This document shows, piece by piece, positions 43,318 through 52,634 of a stretch of 64,000 nt of DNA. The notes under the pieces were generated by a model. That model had not been told where the DNA came from. It saw only the letters and a program-made list of their open reading frames with translations, and did not search any database. A program made the translations under genes and the position numbers. The DNA is taken from positions 40,758 to 104,757 of the forward strand of contig CAZLWA010000078.1 in the NCBI GenBank assembly GCA_964563165.1. Direction: 5' to 3'. The stretch comes from CAZLWA01 sp964563165 (GTDB lineage Bacteria; CLD3; SB21). The number at the start of each line of letters is the position of its first letter. The stretch's first letter is position 1.

Positions 43318-45489
43318 TCAGAAAGTGTATTGCGCGCCAAACACGAATCGCCGGCTATTCCCGGCGATACCCTGCGGCACGAAAATCCGATCGTCGGTGA
43401 AGTAGTATTTCTGATCGAGAATATTGCGTACATCCAGGCTCAGCGTCAGCGATTTCCAAATATTCTTTGCCGTTAACCTGGCATTCAGGATTGTATAGGG
43501 TACGAGGTTGATGCGTTCCAATCGCACCGTGGACGAATCATAAGCCGGAACATCGTTCCACCCGAATCGTGAAGAACCGTTGAGATTCAGGTTAAACTTT
43601 CCACCCGTCATGTTGATGCCAAAATTAAACGAATGTTTTGGAATGCCAAAAACAGGATCTTCTTTATTGGCTACTTTTTCATCCGCGGTCTGGGTATAGG
43701 AGTAATTTGCAGAAACCGAGAGATGGTTGCGCAATGAGAACTGTAAACCCATTTCAAATCCCGACCAATCGCGGCTGCCGGCATTTTCCCATTTCGATTG
43801 TGTCGGGACACCGCTCTGCTCTATCGCTACTTGCCTGATCACGTGTTGGACATCATTGTGAAATGCGTTGATGGTAAACGAAAAGGCTTCATGAGGTTTG
43901 TAAGTCAGCTGCAATTCTCCGGTCTCTATGGTCTCCGGTCTGAGGTTCGGATTCTCGATCAGCCGGTTTCCGCTGAGGATGTTAAAATCGCTTCGATTGG
44001 TTTCAAAAAAAGTCGGGACCCTGAAGGCTCTTCCGCCCATTCCTTTGAGAGTCCATTGCTCATTCGGTTGAAGCACAAATGTAAGACGCGGACTGAGTCT
44101 TGCTCCAAAACTGCTGTATTTGTCCAATCGTGCACCGCCGGTAAAGGCGACGAGTTTCATCGGAGAAAATGTATGCTGTAAAAAGGCGGCAAAAATGTTC
44201 TGTGTTTTTTCGCGAAAAACGGTATCCAATGTATCATCCGCGGCGACGGCATCAAAAATCCCGTCGCCATTTCTGTCGAGTATCGCTGTGGAATTGTCAA
44301 TATTGAAAATAAAGTCTTTCTGAAGATTAGCGCCGATAATTGTCCGGTGGCGTGCCGAAAAATTGAACTCGGCGTAGGATTCAATATTGATCGTCGAAGT
44401 GCTGAGGTCAGATTCAAAAATACTCGCGCTTCCGGGCGGATTAAATCCGGGAGATAAAACGGTGCGGAAGTTTTCTACTTTGTAAATGTTCTGGGCTTTA
44501 TGGGATGCGTAACTGCCAAGGAAAGTCAGGCGATGGTTTTTAAGAAAGCCAGTGATGAATTTTGAGTCGACGCGAACATTCCGCGCTAAATGTTCGTTTT
44601 GAAATGAATCGCGGACTGAGGTGCCTGAACCCCAGTTGTTGAAAGCTTTTGAACGATTGAAGTACGCGTCTATCTCTAACTGTTTGTAGATGATCGACGA
44701 GCCTATGTTCAATAGTGTCGCTTTTTCAGAGTTCAAGCGGTTCGAAAAGACACGCGGGATGAATGAACCGGAAACGCTGTCAAAAACTTCCTGGTGTATG
44801 GTTCGCTGCGGAATCACATCATCAAGGCCTTGAAAGCTTGCGTAGATAATAGCATCAACATTTCCGGGTAAGGACAATTTTTGGTTTCCGTTAAGCCAAA
44901 GGCTGCCGCGGTTTCCCGCCCGCGCGGAAAAAGATGATATTGTGATTTCGTCCGGACGGTAGGGGATCAGATTAACGACGGCCACAAAAGCATTGGCGCC
45001 ATAGAGGGCGCTAACAGGGCCGCGCACGACTTCAATTTGCTTGATATTATCGAGTGCGTAGTCGGTATTAAAAGCGACCGCGCCTCCGGATATGCCGTCA
45101 TTGAGCCTCTGGCCGTCGTAAAGAAACAGGATTCCTTGGGACTGAGAGCTGAATTCGCCGCGCACATAGATATTTTTCTGCTGGCCGCTCTGAATTGACT
45201 TACCCACCGTAAATCCGGGAACGAAATTAAGGGCGTCTCCGAGAGTCAAAAGTCCCATTCGGTCTATGTCTTCCCGGGTTATCACGAATACAGCCGCCGG
45301 GACTTCATCCGAGGTCGTGGAAGATTTCATACCGGTAGAGATCTCCACGCTCAGATTCATCAGGTCTTCAATCGAGAGCCTGAATATGCTGGTTGAATCC
45401 TGAGCCATGAGTTTCTCCGGCGCGGAAATTCCAAGCTGACAGCATAATAGTAAGAGTCCCGTCAAGAAGAGCAGTTTTTTCGTAGCCAT
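43318..45489 (-). CDS. TonB-dependent outer-membrane receptor (plug and barrel)
   Basis: A 723-residue outer-membrane protein: signal peptide, plug domain (TREDIDRMGLLTLGDALNFVPGF, DGQRLNDG, EVVRGPVSALYGANAF) and a 22-strand-type barrel ending in FGAQYTF. The start at 45489 is chosen because AAGGAG precedes it by 7 bases; the 18 residues upstream are unlikely. It has no carboxypeptidase-regulatory extension, unlike the receptor at 50 kb. Its position between the response regulator and the YfiR-like gene suggests a signal-transducing or ligand-uptake role in the regulatory operon. Ligand unknown. Confidence 0.92.
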   Translation of the reverse strand: MATKKLLFLTGLLLLCCQLGISAPEKLMAQDSTSIFRLSIEDLMNLSVEISTGMKSSTTSDEVPAAVFVITREDIDRMGLLTLGDALNFVPGFTVGKSIQSGQQKNIYVRGEFSSQSQGILFLYDGQRLNDGISGGAVAFNTDYALDNIKQIEVVRGPVSALYGANAFVAVVNLIPYRPDEITISSFSARAGNRGSLWLNGNQKLSLPGNVDAIIYASFQGLDDVIPQRTIHQEVFDSVSGSFIPRVFSNRLNSEKATLLNIGSSIIYKQLEIDAYFNRSKAFNNWGSGTSVRDSFQNEHLARNVRVDSKFITGFLKNHRLTFLGSYASHKAQNIYKVENFRTVLSPGFNPPGSASIFESDLSTSTINIESYAEFNFSARHRTIIGANLQKDFIFNIDNSTAILDRNGDGIFDAVAADDTLDTVFREKTQNIFAAFLQHTFSPMKLVAFTGGARLDKYSSFGARLSPRLTFVLQPNEQWTLKGMGGRAFRVPTFFETNRSDFNILSGNRLIENPNLRPETIETGELQLTYKPHEAFSFTINAFHNDVQHVIRQVAIEQSGVPTQSKWENAGSRDWSGFEMGLQFSLRNHLSVSANYSYTQTADEKVANKEDPVFGIPKHSFNFGINMTGGKFNLNLNGSSRFGWNDVPAYDSSTVRLERINLVPYTILNARLTAKNIWKSLTLSLDVRNILDQKYYFTDDRIFVPQGIAGNSRRFVFGAQYTF

Positions 45490-45539
45490 GGTCGAACTCC
45501 TTAATAGATGCTGATATCTCGAACACGTCATTACTGAGA

Positions 45540-46211
45540 TCACAACGGTTCTCTAAGTATATAGCCCGAGCCTCTCACCGTGTGAATAAGCGGTCGGCGC
45601 GAACCGCAATTCAATTTGCTTCTCAACTGAGCGATATGGACATACAGAACATTCGTCCCCGTATCAAAATCAACCTGCCATACATGATTGGTCAGTGCGG
45701 CGTAGGTCATCAGGCGGTTCCGGTTTCGTATGAGCAATTCCAGAATCGCAAATTCTTTATTAGATAACTCAATCCGAGCCTTGCCGCGCGTAACCCTTCG
45801 TTCCTGAATATTCATTTCCAAATCGTCGATCTTAAGCGTTTCGATCGGATCGTGGCGCCTTCGCAGCAGTGCCTGGAGCCTAGCTGCAAGTTCAATAAAA
45901 GAAAATGGCTTTGTCAGATAATCGTCTGCTCCGGATTCAAATCCTTTGACTTTATCGTCGATGCTGTCCTGGGCGGTGAGAAATAAGACGGGGACACTCG
46001 ATCCTGTCTTACGAATTTCTTTGCAGACTGCTATACCGTCCATACCGGGAAGCTTCCAATCCACGATAACGACGTCGTAGCTGTTTACCGCAAATTCCGT
46101 CAAGGCTGCTTCGCCGTTGCCGAAAACGTCAACTGCAAAACCATCCTGGCTCAGGCCTTGTTTCAGAAAGCGTGCCAGGCGTTCATCATCTTCGATTACT
46201 AAAATTCGCAT
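45540..46211 (-). CDS. OmpR/PhoB-family response regulator
   Basis: A 223-residue DNA-binding regulator: receiver with EDD pocket, Asp51 (VIVDWKLPGMDG), FLTAQDS and TKPFS lysine; then a C-terminal winged helix with ELSNKEFAILELLI and RPLIHTVRGSGYIL. It heads the leftward operon (regulator, receptor, YfiR-like, kinases). The ATG at 46211 begins MRILVIEDDE as in family members; an ATG five codons upstream is possible. Neither has a strong ribosome binding site. It is the natural candidate to bind the TCACTTAAG direct repeat in the intergenic region. Confidence 0.93.
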   Translation of the reverse strand: MRILVIEDDERLARFLKQGLSQDGFAVDVFGNGEAALTEFAVNSYDVVIVDWKLPGMDGIAVCKEIRKTGSSVPVLFLTAQDSIDDKVKGFESGADDYLTKPFSFIELAARLQALLRRRHDPIETLKIDDLEMNIQERRVTRGKARIELSNKEFAILELLIRNRNRLMTYAALTNHVWQVDFDTGTNVLYVHIAQLRSKLNCGSRRPLIHTVRGSGYILREPL

Positions 46212-46355
46212 AGCCGCTCTTACCATTTAATTAATTTTCACGAAAGAAAATTCGAAAGAAAAATGTTTGCTTTTCATCGCACTAATTACGTTCAAATATA
46301 ACACACAAACGAAGATTACGCAAACACAAAAACTCATCATAAGTAAGTATAATGG

Positions 46356-46375
46356 TCACTTAAGACTCACTTAAG
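46356..46375. promoter_or_regulatory. TCACTTAAG direct repeat, 11-bp period (OmpR/PhoB-type site)
   Basis: TCACTTAAG occurs at 46356-46364 and again at 46367-46375, spaced 11 bases start to start, as in sites for dimers of OmpR-class regulators. It lies in the 254-base gap between the divergent operons. A TATAAT at 46348-46353 is adjacent on the plus strand, and possible -10 sequences for the rightward genes (TATTAC at 46383, TATCAT at 46394) would place the repeat over their -35 regions. Which promoter it serves cannot be decided here. Confidence 0.6.
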
Positions 46376-46465
46376 GTTTGTGTATTACATTCATATCATG
46401 CGGCACGATAACTTTGTCGCGGAAATAGTCAGTATTTCACCAACCAATTTTAAGGAGTGAGCTTT

Positions 46466-47200
46466 ATGAAAGCAGAAATGTGGTTCTTAGCGGCGGCCGT
46501 GGTGCTGTCTCAACTTGGATGCCAGGAACACTGTCCTACGGTATCGACAAATCCGGCGGGATCGCCTTATGCCGTAACGATTGATCCGGCTGATTTTTTA
46601 CCCGGCGATTCCATCACAGGAAATACGTATTACCCGCTTCCGGTCGGGAGAATTCTGGTCTATGAAGGCACGGATGGCGGCGTGTCCGAGACCGTGGAAA
46701 TCACCATCATGGATAGTATAAAAACAATTATGGGAATAGCTTGCAGGATCGTTCGTGACAAGGCGTTTGAAAACGGCGAACTTGTTGAGGATACCTTTGA
46801 CTGGTATGCGCAAGACCGCAGCGGCAACGTCTGGTATTTTGGCGAGGATACGCACGAGATCGAGAATGGCGTACCGGTTAACTCTCATGGATCGTGGGAA
46901 GCCGGAGTGGACGGCGCTTTACCGGGTATTATTATGTTTGCGGACCCATTAACCGGCGTGTGGTATCGCCAGGAATATTATGAAGGGGAAGCAGAGGACG
47001 TCGCCCAGGTTCTGAATATCGGCGAAATGATTACCGTACCCTACGGCACTTTCACCAATTGTCTGCGCACGCTGGAGTATCCCCTTCTGCAACCGGGTAA
47101 CGAGGAGAATAAAATTTATGCGCCTGGAGTCGGATTGGTAAGATCGGTGGCGACGAAGGGAGGTTCGGGATTCGAAGATTTGGTATCCGTTACGCCGTAA
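46466..47200 (+). CDS. Hypothetical lipoprotein
   Basis: A 244-residue exported protein with the lipobox VLSQLGC (Cys about 20) and a beta-rich mature part (GRILVYEGTDGG, EDTFDWYAQDRSGNVWYFGED). I do not recognise the family with certainty. The start is the ATG at 46466, eight bases after AAGGAG; the GTG at 46457 overlaps that site. It is the first gene of the rightward operon behind the TCACTTAAG repeat, before DUF4956 and VTC genes. Confidence 0.7.
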   Translation: MKAEMWFLAAAVVLSQLGCQEHCPTVSTNPAGSPYAVTIDPADFLPGDSITGNTYYPLPVGRILVYEGTDGGVSETVEITIMDSIKTIMGIACRIVRDKAFENGELVEDTFDWYAQDRSGNVWYFGEDTHEIENGVPVNSHGSWEAGVDGALPGIIMFADPLTGVWYRQEYYEGEAEDVAQVLNIGEMITVPYGTFTNCLRTLEYPLLQPGNEENKIYAPGVGLVRSVATKGGSGFEDLVSVTP

Positions 47201-47287
47201 TGAGATATCGACCGAAGTCCCGGGCTGCTAGGAGTCCGGGACTTGTGGTTATGAATCGACCTAAACTAAAACGGAAGGGAAAGAGTA

Positions 47288-47920
47288 ATGGAAACCATGG
47301 AGCTGTTCGGCTTGAAAATTATTTATCTTGAGTCATTCAAGCAACTGCTGGTCAAATTTGCGATTGATTTTATTTTTGCTTTTTCAATCATCAGAGTTAT
47401 CTATTACCGGAACAATAGAAAAAGTGAATTCCTTTTTACATTTTTCTTGTTCAATATTCTGATATTTTTCATTTCCAGCATGCTTGCAAGTGTAGAGTTG
47501 CAGACCGGTTTTGGTTTTGGCCTCTTTGCTGTTTTTACGATGTTACGTTATCGTGCGCAAGAGATTGAAATCAAAGAGATGGCCTTCCTTTTCATATGTA
47601 CGATTCTTGCCGTAATCAATTCTCTCGCAACACGTTCCGTCGGCCTTGTCGAAGTCCTGTTCGCAAACACTATTATTCTGCTTGCAACGTACTTTTTGGA
47701 AATACAATGGTTTGGCCGCTTTCAGCAAAACATTATTATTAATTACGACACCATTACGCATATCAATGTGACAAAGAAGCAGGAACTCATTGCGGAGCTA
47801 AAAGTCCGCACGGGTTTACAGGTCACAGATGTGGAGATCGTCGGCATAAACTATCTGAAAGACACGGCCGATCTGCGGGTATTTTATGAAAAAGGCAAAG
47901 CCCTAGTCCCAAAGGAATGA
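47288..47920 (+). CDS. DUF4956 membrane protein
   Basis: A 210-residue inner-membrane protein with about four hydrophobic helices, then a cytoplasmic tail. The hallmark is GFGFGLFAVFTMLRYRAQEI, typical of DUF4956. In many bacteria this family is encoded next to a VTC-domain polyphosphate polymerase, as it is here, and it is thought to be the membrane partner of that enzyme. The mechanism is not established. Its gene lies between the lipoprotein and porin genes. Confidence 0.85.
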   Translation: METMELFGLKIIYLESFKQLLVKFAIDFIFAFSIIRVIYYRNNRKSEFLFTFFLFNILIFFISSMLASVELQTGFGFGLFAVFTMLRYRAQEIEIKEMAFLFICTILAVINSLATRSVGLVEVLFANTIILLATYFLEIQWFGRFQQNIIINYDTITHINVTKKQELIAELKVRTGLQVTDVEIVGINYLKDTADLRVFYEKGKALVPKE

Positions 47921-47985
47921 TCTGCGTGGTTCAAATATTCTAAGATTCAAAAGTTATGTAAAACCTTAAGAGGAGGTGTCAAACA

Positions 47986-49155
47986 ATGTTCGAATCAATA
48001 AATCTAAAGGAGGAAAGCCTCTCTGATAAACAGGCTTATCGAAGAAACTCAAATTTTTTCCTGGATATTGCCACACATCGGTCAAAACTCGTAGCCGCCG
48101 TTTTTTTTGGCTGGCTATTGCTATGGTGTCAGCCGAGTTATTCCCAGGAACTCGATTCCGAAATCGATACAGATTCAGAGGCAGTGGCGCCCAAAGATTC
48201 AGCAAAAGCAGGCAAAGGTAATAAGCGTGTTCGTGTCTCCGGCTTTATGCAGCAGTTCTTTTTAAAGCAATTTGATACAAATCACGATGGTGAAGCTGCG
48301 GCCGACCGATTCCGGGTTCAACGTGTCAGGCTGAAATTTAGTGGCAAGGTTGAAAAAAACATTGGTTACCAGATTGAGATAGATCCGCGAGCACCGGAAA
48401 TTACAGGCTTTCTAAGGGATGCTTATATCTCCCTATACCATATTCCAAGGCATGAAATTCGGTTCGGCCAACAGAAAACTCAGTTTGGTTACGAGAACAA
48501 CGTATCATCGTCCCGATTGTACTTTGTGAATCGTACCGATGTTTCTGACAATCTCTCTCGTGGAATTAACCTTCGCGATATCGGAGTCGGTCTGCTAGGG
48601 AATTTTCCGTTCAGCAAAACATTCAGGATTGAGCACGCAACTACGTTAGTCAACGGTTCAGGCCTGAATGTTCAAAAAGATGAAACCAAGAAGAAAAACA
48701 TCTGGGGACGAGCGGGTGTCCGATACAAGACGGATGATCTCATGTGGAGGTTCGGCGTTTCCGGCGGGTACGGCGATATTTTAGAAGCAGAGGCAGCTCC
48801 GGACAGCTCCGATCTGCTTATTAATTTCAAACGCCTCGGTACGGATTTCGAACTTGAACATAAATGGTTTACAGCCGTTGCGGAGTATGTGCAAGGGTGG
48901 AACAATGACCCGTTTGAAGGCGGCGAAACAGTCTCCGGCTTCTATGGTTATCTGACCGGTAAAACTCCATGGCAAGCGGGGCCTCTTCTTCGCTACGAGA
49001 ATGAGCTTGCGGATGGGTTTACACGTTGGATCATCGGCGCCTATTACGGTATGCCGTCGGCAAAATTCCGTGTGCTGCTCAATTATGAATTCAGGAAATC
49101 CGAAGAAGACACCGAAGACAATCGGCTGTATCTCTGGTGTCAAGTTCGGTTTTAG
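47986..49155 (+). CDS. Phosphate-selective porin (OprO/OprP-type)
   Basis: An outer-membrane protein of 389 residues with a long n-region and hydrophobic signal (to about residue 54). The barrel opens with RVSGFMQQFFLKQF and RVQRVRLKFSGKV and shows FGQQKTQFGYEN, matching the phosphate-selective porin O/P family; it ends in LYLWCQVRF, a typical terminal Phe. Ion selectivity cannot be read from sequence. Position between DUF4956 and VTC genes supports a role in phosphate or polyanion supply. A GGAGGTG ribosome site precedes the ATG. Confidence 0.86.
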   Translation: MFESINLKEESLSDKQAYRRNSNFFLDIATHRSKLVAAVFFGWLLLWCQPSYSQELDSEIDTDSEAVAPKDSAKAGKGNKRVRVSGFMQQFFLKQFDTNHDGEAAADRFRVQRVRLKFSGKVEKNIGYQIEIDPRAPEITGFLRDAYISLYHIPRHEIRFGQQKTQFGYENNVSSSRLYFVNRTDVSDNLSRGINLRDIGVGLLGNFPFSKTFRIEHATTLVNGSGLNVQKDETKKKNIWGRAGVRYKTDDLMWRFGVSGGYGDILEAEAAPDSSDLLINFKRLGTDFELEHKWFTAVAEYVQGWNNDPFEGGETVSGFYGYLTGKTPWQAGPLLRYENELADGFTRWIIGAYYGMPSAKFRVLLNYEFRKSEEDTEDNRLYLWCQVRF

Positions 49156-49211
49156 GCGGCATAAGCAAGTAATTGATAATTTTTTAAGACCACTTCTTTG
49201 AAGGAGAACAG

Positions 49212-49997
49212 ATGATGCCGAATTCAACATCCTTATCGCCTCTTTCAGAATACAATCCCGTCGGGCTTGCTCAATTATCCCGTTTGTTATATACAAACCG
49301 AACCGATGCCAAGTATGTTTTTGGCGAATCGGTTTTGTCAGATATCCTTTCAAGCTTGAAGGAATCGTATTCTGTTCTTGAAATCAAAGGGCAGCGTGTT
49401 CACCCGTACAAGACAATCTACTTCGATACGCACGACTTTTCGTTGTACAGGCAGCATCATAATGGGAAGTTACCCCGCTATAAAATTCGCTCACGCCAGT
49501 ACGAATCTACCGGTGAGGTCTTTAGTGAAATCAAATATAGCGCAAAAAAAAACATGACTATTAAGACCAGAATTCCTCGAGAAACCTTAAACTATGAGCT
49601 GGACTCAAACTTCGGTGACTTCATTGCTTCGACGATCTCTCCTTCTCCCGGCGAATTAGTTTTGTCACTTGAAGTTTTATTTAACCGGGTGACCCTCGTC
49701 GACAACTCTTTTGCGGAACGTATAACGATAGATACGGGGCTGGTGTGTTCATTCCATGGCAAATCCTGCACGTTTCCCTCATTAACAATTGTAGAGGTCA
49801 AGAAAAATAGACACATCAACCGTTCGGGCGGCGAAGCGCTTTTTCGCCGAACGGGCAGTGACCTCACGGGCTGCAGCAAATACTGCATTGGGATCGCCAA
49901 TATTCATCCGAATGTCAAAACAAACAATTTTAAACCCTTGCTTTGCGTACTCGACAAGATCATGCGAAATTCAACCAGTCAAGGCAGGGGATCGTAG
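49212..49997 (+). CDS. VTC-domain polyphosphate polymerase
   Basis: A 261-residue protein with the VTC catalytic tunnel fold, the polyphosphate-polymerising domain of yeast Vtc4. Expected catalytic residues are present: Lys34 (TDAKYVF), Arg93 and Arg95 (YKIRSRQY), Glu106/Lys108 (SEIKYS), Lys118/Arg120 (TIKTRI), Arg170 (ERITID) and Glu195/Lys197 (IVEVKKN). Length is near a single catalytic domain without SPX. A GGAG-type site precedes the first of two ATGs. Use of ATP gamma-phosphate to extend polyphosphate is expected from the family. It sits directly after the phosphate-type porin. Confidence 0.9.
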   Translation: MMPNSTSLSPLSEYNPVGLAQLSRLLYTNRTDAKYVFGESVLSDILSSLKESYSVLEIKGQRVHPYKTIYFDTHDFSLYRQHHNGKLPRYKIRSRQYESTGEVFSEIKYSAKKNMTIKTRIPRETLNYELDSNFGDFIASTISPSPGELVLSLEVLFNRVTLVDNSFAERITIDTGLVCSFHGKSCTFPSLTIVEVKKNRHINRSGGEALFRRTGSDLTGCSKYCIGIANIHPNVKTNNFKPLLCVLDKIMRNSTSQGRGS

Positions 49998-50031
49998 AAA
50001 TAGGTCGATTAAATCACCTTGGAGGCGTACG

Positions 50032-52479
50032 ATGAGTACATTAGTCCTTTTTTCAGCCACAATCTACTTTCTCGGCAACACATTTTCAATCACAGGGGAA
50101 AACAACCATGTAGTCCTGAGTAGTCAAATAACAATGACGGTTCAGAGCAAGTCTTATGGAATCATCAAGGGAACTGTCCTGGACAAAACCTCACGAAAAC
50201 CAATTGTTGGAGTTAATATCTTCGTAGAAAGTACCCGATTGGGAACCATCACCAATCGAAATGGAGCGTTTATCATTTCAAAACTGCCCGCGGGGACCTA
50301 TACGCTGAGATTCGGCATAATCGGATACGCTGAAAGAAAATATGAGAATATTCAAGTCACGGAGAATGACACGACGGATATTCAAATCGTGGAAATGGAA
50401 GAACAACCCATTCCATTGAAAGAACTTGTCGTGTCGGCCGGGAGTTATTCGCTGATGGACGTTGAACCATCGACACAAACTCTAACGCATGAAGACATCA
50501 AGATGCTGGGATGGGCCGAAGACGTGACTCGGGCCATTCAGAGAGTTCCCGGCGTATCGGGCAACGATCTCGCGGCAAAATTCTACATCCGCGGCGGGGA
50601 CGTGGACGAAGTATTGGTTTTGCTCGACGGCATGCCAATCTATAAACCGTTTCATCAGAAGGATTTTGGAGGAGGGCTCTTCAGTACCATCGACTTAGAA
50701 ACTATTGCTGGTGTTGATTTTTCAACCGGGGGTTTCACGGCGGAATACGGCGATCGCATGAGCGGCGTCCTCAATTTGAGAACCAAACAACCAAAAGCCG
50801 GTCAGAAAAGCCAATCCTCAGTGGGTGTAAGTCTCATCAATGCCCGTGCGTTTTCCATGCGCAGTTTTAATGACGAGAAGAGTTCATGGTTGATTTCTGC
50901 CAGAAGAGGTTATCTCGATGTTTTGAACAAGCTCACGGGAAACGAGTTCAAACTAAAACCCACGTACTACGATGCCTTGGGAAAAGTGGAACACAAACTT
51001 AATCAAACTCATACCCTGTCAGGCCAGTTTTTCCTTGCGTACGATAGGTATAAGTTGGATGAAATGGAATTAGAACCGGGGATAACGGTTCCGAATATCG
51101 ATTTTTCCAACACCCGCTATGGCAGCTACTACACCTGGGTTACCCTGAGGTCTTCCTTTAGACCCAATTTGTACGCGCGCAGTTTGTTATATGGAGGACT
51201 CATTGATCAACGACGATTTTGGAATAATTTTGACAATGATCCCAAGGCTCATTTTAACAGCGGAACGATCCGTGACAACAGGGATTTTCAGCTTTTTGGA
51301 TTCAAACAGGATTGGGGCCTGGAGGCTGCCGGTAATCTTTTCTTGAAATTCGGTTTTGATCTAAGGCGATCCACGGTGGACTATACCTATTCTAAAGACA
51401 TCCAAAACGAACTGTTGTCTCCAAACTTTCCAAACGACACTATTATCATAGATCGGACGGCCCAGTTTGATACTAAAAAAACGCTGACCGGAAATCAATT
51501 AGCTTTTTACTTGTCGACAAGATTCCGGATTCTGGAACCGTTGACACTGGAAACGGGCTTACGTTATGATTATTCTTCGTACACGCAGGATAAACTCTGG
51601 AGCCCGCGCGTTAACGCACTTTATTCGCTGACCAGGAACACGTCATTAAGGGGTGGCTGGGGATATTACTATCAGACGCAAGCCGCTGACGAATTGAGAA
51701 TTCAATTTGAAGAAACGTCAACTAATCGGGCTCAAAGAGCCGTGCATTATGTACTAGGCGTAGATCATCAATTTGATAACGGACTCTATTTCCGCACGGA
51801 GGGGTACTTGAAAAAAATAAGCCGTATGCCCGTAAAGTATGTCACTCTGGGTGCCGATATCGATGAGTTCTATCCTGAATCCAGAGACGACTTAGTCCAA
51901 CTGACGGCCAACAAGGGAACGGCCAAGGGGATGGAATTCTATTTGAAATACGATTCCGGGGAAAAGATCTCGTGGTGGTTGAGTTACGTCTTATCTGAAG
52001 CCAAAGACAATGTGACGGATGTGAATTTTGCAGGAAAGATGACTGAAAGAACCGGAAATCAGCCCCGTCCATGGGATCAACGCCATACACTTAATATCGA
52101 TGCGTATTATCGTTTAAATGCGAGTTGGCAATTCAACATTGCCTGGCAGTACAGAAGCGGCTGGTCTTTTACGGACTTTGACGTAGTACGCTTGCGACGG
52201 TCGGACGGTACTTTTGCGTATTTCCACGACTACGGTACCTTCAATACCAGCCGCTACCCTTCTTACCAGCGCCTGGATGCCAGAATTAACAAACATTTTT
52301 ACACGTCCAAAGGAAAGATCACGGTCTTTGTGCATGTAATCAATGCGCTCAATCATACGAATGTCAGCGGCGCCGATCATGAAATCTTGTCGGCAGATGC
52401 AAGCGGTTTTACAGCAATAAAACAAAAAGAGACATGGCTGGGTATTACACCATTCGCCGGAGTGATTTGGGAGTTTTGA
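50032..52479 (+). CDS. TonB-dependent receptor with CarboxypepD_reg-like N-terminal domain
   Basis: An 815-residue outer-membrane receptor. After a signal region (about 1-24) comes a carboxypeptidase-regulatory-like beta-sandwich (GTVLDKTSRKPIVGVNIFV, GTYTLRFGIIGYAERKY), then the plug (IQRVPGVSGNDLAAKFYIRGGD, VLLDGMPIYKP) and a long barrel ending GVIWEF. The start is the ATG at 50032, six bases after GGAGG. Fifty-eight in-frame residues upstream overlap the VTC gene and are not counted. It ends the rightward operon and is distinct from the receptor at 43-45 kb. Ligand unknown. Confidence 0.92.
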   Translation: MSTLVLFSATIYFLGNTFSITGENNHVVLSSQITMTVQSKSYGIIKGTVLDKTSRKPIVGVNIFVESTRLGTITNRNGAFIISKLPAGTYTLRFGIIGYAERKYENIQVTENDTTDIQIVEMEEQPIPLKELVVSAGSYSLMDVEPSTQTLTHEDIKMLGWAEDVTRAIQRVPGVSGNDLAAKFYIRGGDVDEVLVLLDGMPIYKPFHQKDFGGGLFSTIDLETIAGVDFSTGGFTAEYGDRMSGVLNLRTKQPKAGQKSQSSVGVSLINARAFSMRSFNDEKSSWLISARRGYLDVLNKLTGNEFKLKPTYYDALGKVEHKLNQTHTLSGQFFLAYDRYKLDEMELEPGITVPNIDFSNTRYGSYYTWVTLRSSFRPNLYARSLLYGGLIDQRRFWNNFDNDPKAHFNSGTIRDNRDFQLFGFKQDWGLEAAGNLFLKFGFDLRRSTVDYTYSKDIQNELLSPNFPNDTIIIDRTAQFDTKKTLTGNQLAFYLSTRFRILEPLTLETGLRYDYSSYTQDKLWSPRVNALYSLTRNTSLRGGWGYYYQTQAADELRIQFEETSTNRAQRAVHYVLGVDHQFDNGLYFRTEGYLKKISRMPVKYVTLGADIDEFYPESRDDLVQLTANKGTAKGMEFYLKYDSGEKISWWLSYVLSEAKDNVTDVNFAGKMTERTGNQPRPWDQRHTLNIDAYYRLNASWQFNIAWQYRSGWSFTDFDVVRLRRSDGTFAYFHDYGTFNTSRYPSYQRLDARINKHFYTSKGKITVFVHVINALNHTNVSGADHEILSADASGFTAIKQKETWLGITPFAGVIWEF

Positions 52480-52634
52480 TTTTTGAATTTCGGCGTTAGT
52501 CAGTCGAGCAGGTGCCGCCGTGCTTTCCCAGCTCTTATTGCAATTCTACTTAATCCTCATCCTCATCCTCGTCTTTGGATTTGTGTCCACGCATTGCGCG
52601 TATTTCTTTAAATTCAAACAATGAAAAATGGAGT

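Noticed and set aside
46348..46353. TATAAT as a stand-alone rightward promoter
   Set aside because: At 17 bases upstream the sequence is CACAAA, not a usable -35; kept only as context for the regulator site.
52480..52634. Minus-strand frame ending in an acidic repeat
   Set aside because: It overlaps fbp out of frame and its acidic tail is a simple CATCCT repeat.
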